The translations under genes and the position numbers were made by a program. Shown in pieces: positions 60,774-64,000 of a DNA stretch of 64,000 nucleotides; position 1 is the stretch's first letter, and each line of letters begins with the position of its first letter. The notes under the pieces are model-generated. The model was not told the origin of the DNA. It saw only the letters and a program-made list of their open reading frames with translations, and did not search any database. Origin of the DNA: Acetobacterium tundrae (GTDB lineage Bacteria; Bacillota; Clostridia; Eubacteriales; Eubacteriaceae); NCBI RefSeq assembly GCF_008086615.1, contig NZ_RXYB01000007.1, positions 62,001 through 126,000 of the forward strand, in the 5' to 3' direction.

Positions 60774-61631
60774 TTATTTTCTTTTTACCGGAATCCATAT
60801 CTCCGCATAATAATTTTCATCCTGTGTTCCCTTGGGATATTTATCGGGGGTAGCATACATTTCCACGCAGTAACCGGCGGCAAATTCATACTCCCTTAAT
60901 GCGGGAAGCCATTCCGAAAATATTTTCTCATTCACATTTTGAAGCGACATTGGCATTGCTCCTTGACAGGGAAAAACCGCCCAGGTGAACGCCGGAATGG
61001 TTTTGGTTATAAAACCTTCGGGAATATCCATCACCGGATTATAAACATCGGCGATCAAATACTCAAATTTTTTATTTCCCATTTCCTCGTCGATGTTAAT
61101 TCCAAACATTCCGCAAATAGTCTGGCCTTTCCCCGACGCATAATGCTCCTGCCAGAAAGCGGGAATTTCCTGTTTGGCATTCTCGTAAGAAAATTCTTTT
61201 GCTGAACCAATAATGGTAAAACTGTCCTTTTTCGTAATTCTGTAATCCATAAGATAACCACCTTTCAACGCTATTGTTAATTTCAGCGGTGCAAAAGACT
61301 TAAGCATTGTTCCTTCTTTTCGCACCTGAGAAGGTGTGATGCCATGAAAGCGAGTAAAAGCTTTGGTAAAACTATCCGGTGAATCATATCCGTACATCAT
61401 TGCAATATCAATGATTTTAGCATCACTATTCGTTAATTCGACTCCGGCCAGAGCCAGCCTGCGATTGCGGATATATTCCATAATCGAGTAGCCACATAAC
61501 ATGCTAAATCCTTTTTGGAAATAGAAGGTCGAGATACAAACATGTTTCGCAACATCATCCACCGTAATATCTTCGGTCATGTTGCTTTCTATATAATCAA
61601 CCGCTTCACCAATGGCTTTCATCCATTCCAT
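60774..61631 (-). CDS. AraC family regulator with GyrI-like effector domain
   Basis: 285 residues. Two HTH motifs of the AraC C-terminal type are here at the N-terminus (about 20-110; DDVAKHVCISTFYFQKGFSMLCG and DIAMMYGYDSPDSFTKAFTRFHGITPSQVR). A GyrI-like domain follows (about 125-285). This is the Rob/BmrR-like order for regulators that sense drug-like molecules. ATG 61631 follows AGGAGG; the GTG at 61640 lies too close to that site. The targets are unknown. Confidence 0.9.
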   Translation of the reverse strand: MEWMKAIGEAVDYIESNMTEDITVDDVAKHVCISTFYFQKGFSMLCGYSIMEYIRNRRLALAGVELTNSDAKIIDIAMMYGYDSPDSFTKAFTRFHGITPSQVRKEGTMLKSFAPLKLTIALKGGYLMDYRITKKDSFTIIGSAKEFSYENAKQEIPAFWQEHYASGKGQTICGMFGINIDEEMGNKKFEYLIADVYNPVMDIPEGFITKTIPAFTWAVFPCQGAMPMSLQNVNEKIFSEWLPALREYEFAAGYCVEMYATPDKYPKGTQDENYYAEIWIPVKRK

Positions 61632-61833
61632 GCCAATCACCTCCTGCTGTAATGACAGTATATCCTTTGGCAGTTACCTCTTCCCGATAATGCCTGCTTT
61701 GTTTTGTCTGATTTTATATTGATATAGGTGCTATTGACTTAAACGACTGTCCTCATAATTAGGGAATATTTCATGTTCCACGCTTCATCTTTGTTTTAAA
61801 CAGCACTTTATTAAATAAAACTGTATTAAAAAA

Positions 61834-63297
61834 TCACGTCCCACAATAGGTCTTATAGGGACTATTCGACGGTTCCGGTGGTGTCATATATTCCTGGTTA
61901 AGAGAATCATAATTATATGGTGCTTGAAGAACTTCCAATAACCGCTGCAAGGGTTTAAAATCATCCTGATCATTAGCCGCTTGTAAGACTTTTTCAACCT
62001 GATGATTTCTTGGTATGACCACCGGATTCGCTTGTTTCATTAACTTCTTGATGTCTTGATCTGTCTGCTCCGATCTTTCCAAACGGGCTTTCCATCGTTC
62101 TAGCCAAGCTTTAAACCCATCACTTTCATATACTTCAGACGATTGGGTTCGATCAAGTGTTAAATCAACAAAGGTATTGGTATAATCGGCCTGATACTGC
62201 TTCATTAACCCCAGTAACTCGGCGATCAGCAGCTCGTCTTGCGGCTCTTCATTGGCAATACCCAGTTTTAATCGCATTCCCTGGAGCCAGTTCTGTTGAT
62301 ATAATGAAGCAAAGTTTCGCAGTGAGGCTTCGACTAATTGAATGGCTTGTTCCTGACTGTCATCGACTAACGAAATCAAGGTTTCGGCCAAGCGAGCCAA
62401 ATTCCATAAGTCAATATTGGGTTGATTCCGATAAGCATACCGTCCCTGCAGATCAATGGAACTAAATACCGTTTCCGGATCATAGTGATCCATAAAGGCA
62501 CAGGGGCCATAATCGATTGTTTCGCCACTGATGAACACATTATCGGTATTCATGACCCCGTGAATAAAGCCGACCAGCTGCCATTTGGCAATCAGTGAAG
62601 CCTGCGCTTTGATGACTTCGTCCAATAAACCAAGATAAACATTTTGTTCCGACAGAAGCATGGGAAAATGCCGTTTAATGGCATAATCGGCCAGAGCTTT
62701 GACATCAGCGGTGGTTCCCCACTGAGCTGCATATTCAAAGGTACCGACCCGAATATGACTGGCTGCTACACGGGTTAGAATAGCCCCTTTGAGAGGGTTT
62801 TCGCGATACACCGGATCGCCCGTTGTCACGACCGCCAAACTGCGTGAAGTCGGAATGCCCAGATAATGCATCGCCTCACTGATCAGATATTCCCGAAGCA
62901 TCGGTCCCAGCGCCGCTTTACCATCGCCACTGCGTGAATAAGGCGTTTTTCCTGATCCTTTGAGTTGGATATCAAAGCGCTCACCGGCTGGTGTGATCTG
63001 TTCACCAATCAGCATTGCCCGGCCATCACCGAGCATGGTGAAATAGCCAAATTGATGACCGGCATACGCCTGGGCGATTGGTTTAGCTTTGGCTGGTAGA
63101 GCCTGACCGGCTAAGATATTGATCCCGTCCTGCCCCATCAGTGCTTCAGCATCCAAACCAAGATCTTTTGCTAAAAGCTGATTCAAAATAACCAGTTTCG
63201 GATCGCTGACCGTCTCTAATTTAAGTGGGGTATAGAATAATCCCGGCAATTTTGCGTAACTATTTTCCAAATTCCAACCGCTGTCATTTTTTTCCAT
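61834..63297 (-). CDS. selO: Protein adenylyltransferase SelO (YdiU/UPF0061 family)
   Basis: 487 residues, the expected length. Conserved pseudokinase blocks are [45 protein letters not shown], the inverted-kinase core [24 protein letters not shown] and the C-terminal end SPYKTYCGT, where a Cys stands at the redox position. SelO transfers AMP to proteins and links redox stress to metabolism. The ATG at 63297 gives the canonical N-terminus; upstream codons belong to the leader shared with the xanthine dehydrogenase operon. Confidence 0.92.
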   Translation of the reverse strand: MEKNDSGWNLENSYAKLPGLFYTPLKLETVSDPKLVILNQLLAKDLGLDAEALMGQDGINILAGQALPAKAKPIAQAYAGHQFGYFTMLGDGRAMLIGEQITPAGERFDIQLKGSGKTPYSRSGDGKAALGPMLREYLISEAMHYLGIPTSRSLAVVTTGDPVYRENPLKGAILTRVAASHIRVGTFEYAAQWGTTADVKALADYAIKRHFPMLLSEQNVYLGLLDEVIKAQASLIAKWQLVGFIHGVMNTDNVFISGETIDYGPCAFMDHYDPETVFSSIDLQGRYAYRNQPNIDLWNLARLAETLISLVDDSQEQAIQLVEASLRNFASLYQQNWLQGMRLKLGIANEEPQDELLIAELLGLMKQYQADYTNTFVDLTLDRTQSSEVYESDGFKAWLERWKARLERSEQTDQDIKKLMKQANPVVIPRNHQVEKVLQAANDQDDFKPLQRLLEVLQAPYNYDSLNQEYMTPPEPSNSPYKTYCGT

Positions 63298-63308
63298 CGT
63301 TATCACCA

Positions 63309-63416
63309 TTCCTTTCGTTTCACTCAAGGCCCCAAGCGCCCTGAAACGTCATGCTAATTCTGATTTCGCCTCGTGTTGTTTTTTTTCAGTCTACCACACT
63401 TGTGATGGCATGACAA
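63309..63416 (-). promoter_or_regulatory. Promoter and 5' leader of selO, conserved with the xanthine dehydrogenase operon
   Basis: On the minus strand TTGTCA (63416-63411) and TAGACT (63393-63388) have 17-bp spacing. The leader contains GTTTCAGGGCGCTTGGGGCC and TTGAGTGAAACG, which can pair as a hairpin, then AACGAAAGGAATGG. Blocks and order match 51085-51195. Confidence 0.65.
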
Positions 63417-63737
63417 ACGAAACAGCTCATGTCGTACCCATGACATAGCAACAACCTACAGGCAATGCCCCGGCAATTTGAAGAACAGGCATAGCCGCAT
63501 TAAGCAACCAATTTCAGACCTAAACACAGCCAAAAAATGAGACTGTCATACCCATAGCAACGGTTCTATTTCAAATTTTGGCCGTGTATTTGCATTCATG
63601 AAAACAGAAAGACCGCTTAAACATTGTGCTATATCATCATTCTCGAGTATGATATACTTTCATTACTACAGTATAATTTTTCAGCGTGTCCTCATCTCCT
63701 AGCGGTATGAGGTAACAAGCAGAAAGGCAGAAAGAAT
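63417..63737. other. Intergenic with repeats and an inverted repeat
   Basis: No gene seen. TACCCAT...ATAGCAAC-like segments recur near 63437 and 63550. TATATCAT (63630-63637) and ATGATATA (63649-63656) form an inverted repeat that may be an operator of the response-regulator gene. Confidence 0.4.
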
Positions 63738-64000
63738 GTGATTCCGATACAACAAATTTTATTAGTCGAAGACGATCTGATGATTGCATCGGGGCTGGTT
63801 TATGCTTTAGAACAGGAGCAGTATGCGCCGTTCCACTGTAAGGATATTAATACCGCCTGCCGCGCGATTGAAACAGAGCGATTTGATTTAGCGATACTAG
63901 ATCTGCAATTGCCGGACGGGACAGGCTTCGAGATTAGTCAAAAGCTAAAAAATACCAATACGGCAATTATTTTTCTGACCATTGTGGACGACGAAAACAA
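63738..64000 (+). CDS. Response regulator (OmpR-like), cut by the window end
   Basis: The first 87 residues are visible. They form a receiver domain: ILLVEDD with the acidic pair (about 7-13), LAILDLQLPDGTGFEI with the phospho-acceptor Asp near residue 54, and the Thr switch in IIFLTIVDD near 81. The DLQLPDGTGFEI form suggests the OmpR/VanR class, with a DNA-binding domain beyond the window. The start is GTG 63738. A histidine kinase partner probably follows. Confidence 0.82.
   Translation, partial: MIPIQQILLVEDDLMIASGLVYALEQEQYAPFHCKDINTACRAIETERFDLAILDLQLPDGTGFEISQKLKNTNTAIIFLTIVDDEN

Noticed and set aside
1-64000. tRNA, rRNA, intact insertion sequences or prophage genes
   Set aside because: None could be recognised by reading; a tRNAscan or ISfinder run would be needed for formal exclusion.

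Overview
The window looks like a chromosomal segment of a strictly anaerobic, low-GC Firmicute of the acetogen type; Acetobacterium or a close Eubacteriaceae relative is the best fit. The pointers are a [FeFe]-hydrogenase maturation gene (hydF) next to an aspartate ammonia-lyase, a double-cubane 2-hydroxyacyl-CoA-dehydratase-like reductase with its ATP-dependent activase, a clostridial-type xanthine dehydrogenase, an enoate-reductase-like flavoenzyme and strong AGGAGG ribosome binding sites. No rRNA, tRNA, CRISPR array, intact transposase or prophage was seen. The genus is an inference from gene content.

Layout. 0-3.1 kb: a FUSC/HAD fusion protein, then a MarR-controlled flavin redox operon (marR, FMN-binding protein, flavodoxin). 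3.2-6.9 kb: an MFS transporter and a WYL regulator with two GyrI-like proteins. 7.1-10.8 kb: an unusual cluster of an excisionase-type HTH/periplasmic-binding-like regulator, an AbrB-family membrane protein, a GAPDH-like dehydrogenase and a DUF2325 protein, with decayed scraps of the last two genes on its far side. 11.2-12.3 kb: a baeRF-like protein. 12.5-15.4 kb: aspA-hydF behind a leader that ends in an intrinsic terminator. 15.6-22.5 kb: acyl-CoA ligase, enoate-reductase-like enzyme, Fe-alcohol dehydrogenase and a PucR regulator. 22.5-25.9 kb: two paralogous glutamine amidotransferases flanking a 7TM-GGDEF protein. 26-31.3 kb: YitT, Ca2+/H+ antiporter, DUF1003 and a GtrA/phosphodiester-glycosidase operon. 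31.5-36.7 kb: ketopantoate reductase, small alarmone synthetase, LOG protein, an HTH/coiled-coil protein and a CNNM/CorC-type protein.

37-39.4 kb holds the double-cubane reductase operon (reductase, DUF3343, activase). 39.7-45 kb: a spermidine-synthase-like protein and a TetR-controlled ABC exporter. 45.7-51.2 kb: rsgA and the two xanthine dehydrogenase genes. 51.4-57 kb is gene-poor and rich in remnants (methyltransferase, AraC, PucR and MarR fragments) between a Gfo/Idh/MocA oxidoreductase and a flavodoxin/nitroreductase/monooxygenase group. 57.1-60 kb: PadR, a HAAS-pentapeptide protein and a DrrAB-type exporter. 60-64 kb: a GNAT enzyme, an AraC/GyrI regulator, SelO and the start of a response regulator that runs off the window.

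The observations I rate highest are: a promoter plus 5' leader of about 110 bp that is conserved between the xanthine dehydrogenase operon and selO; the double-cubane reductase/DUF3343/activase operon; the HTH-PBP/AbrB/GAPDH-like/DUF2325 cluster with its helically phased triple repeat and relic copies; and the terminator-bearing leader of aspA-hydF. All homology calls come from reading motifs by eye; no database search was run.
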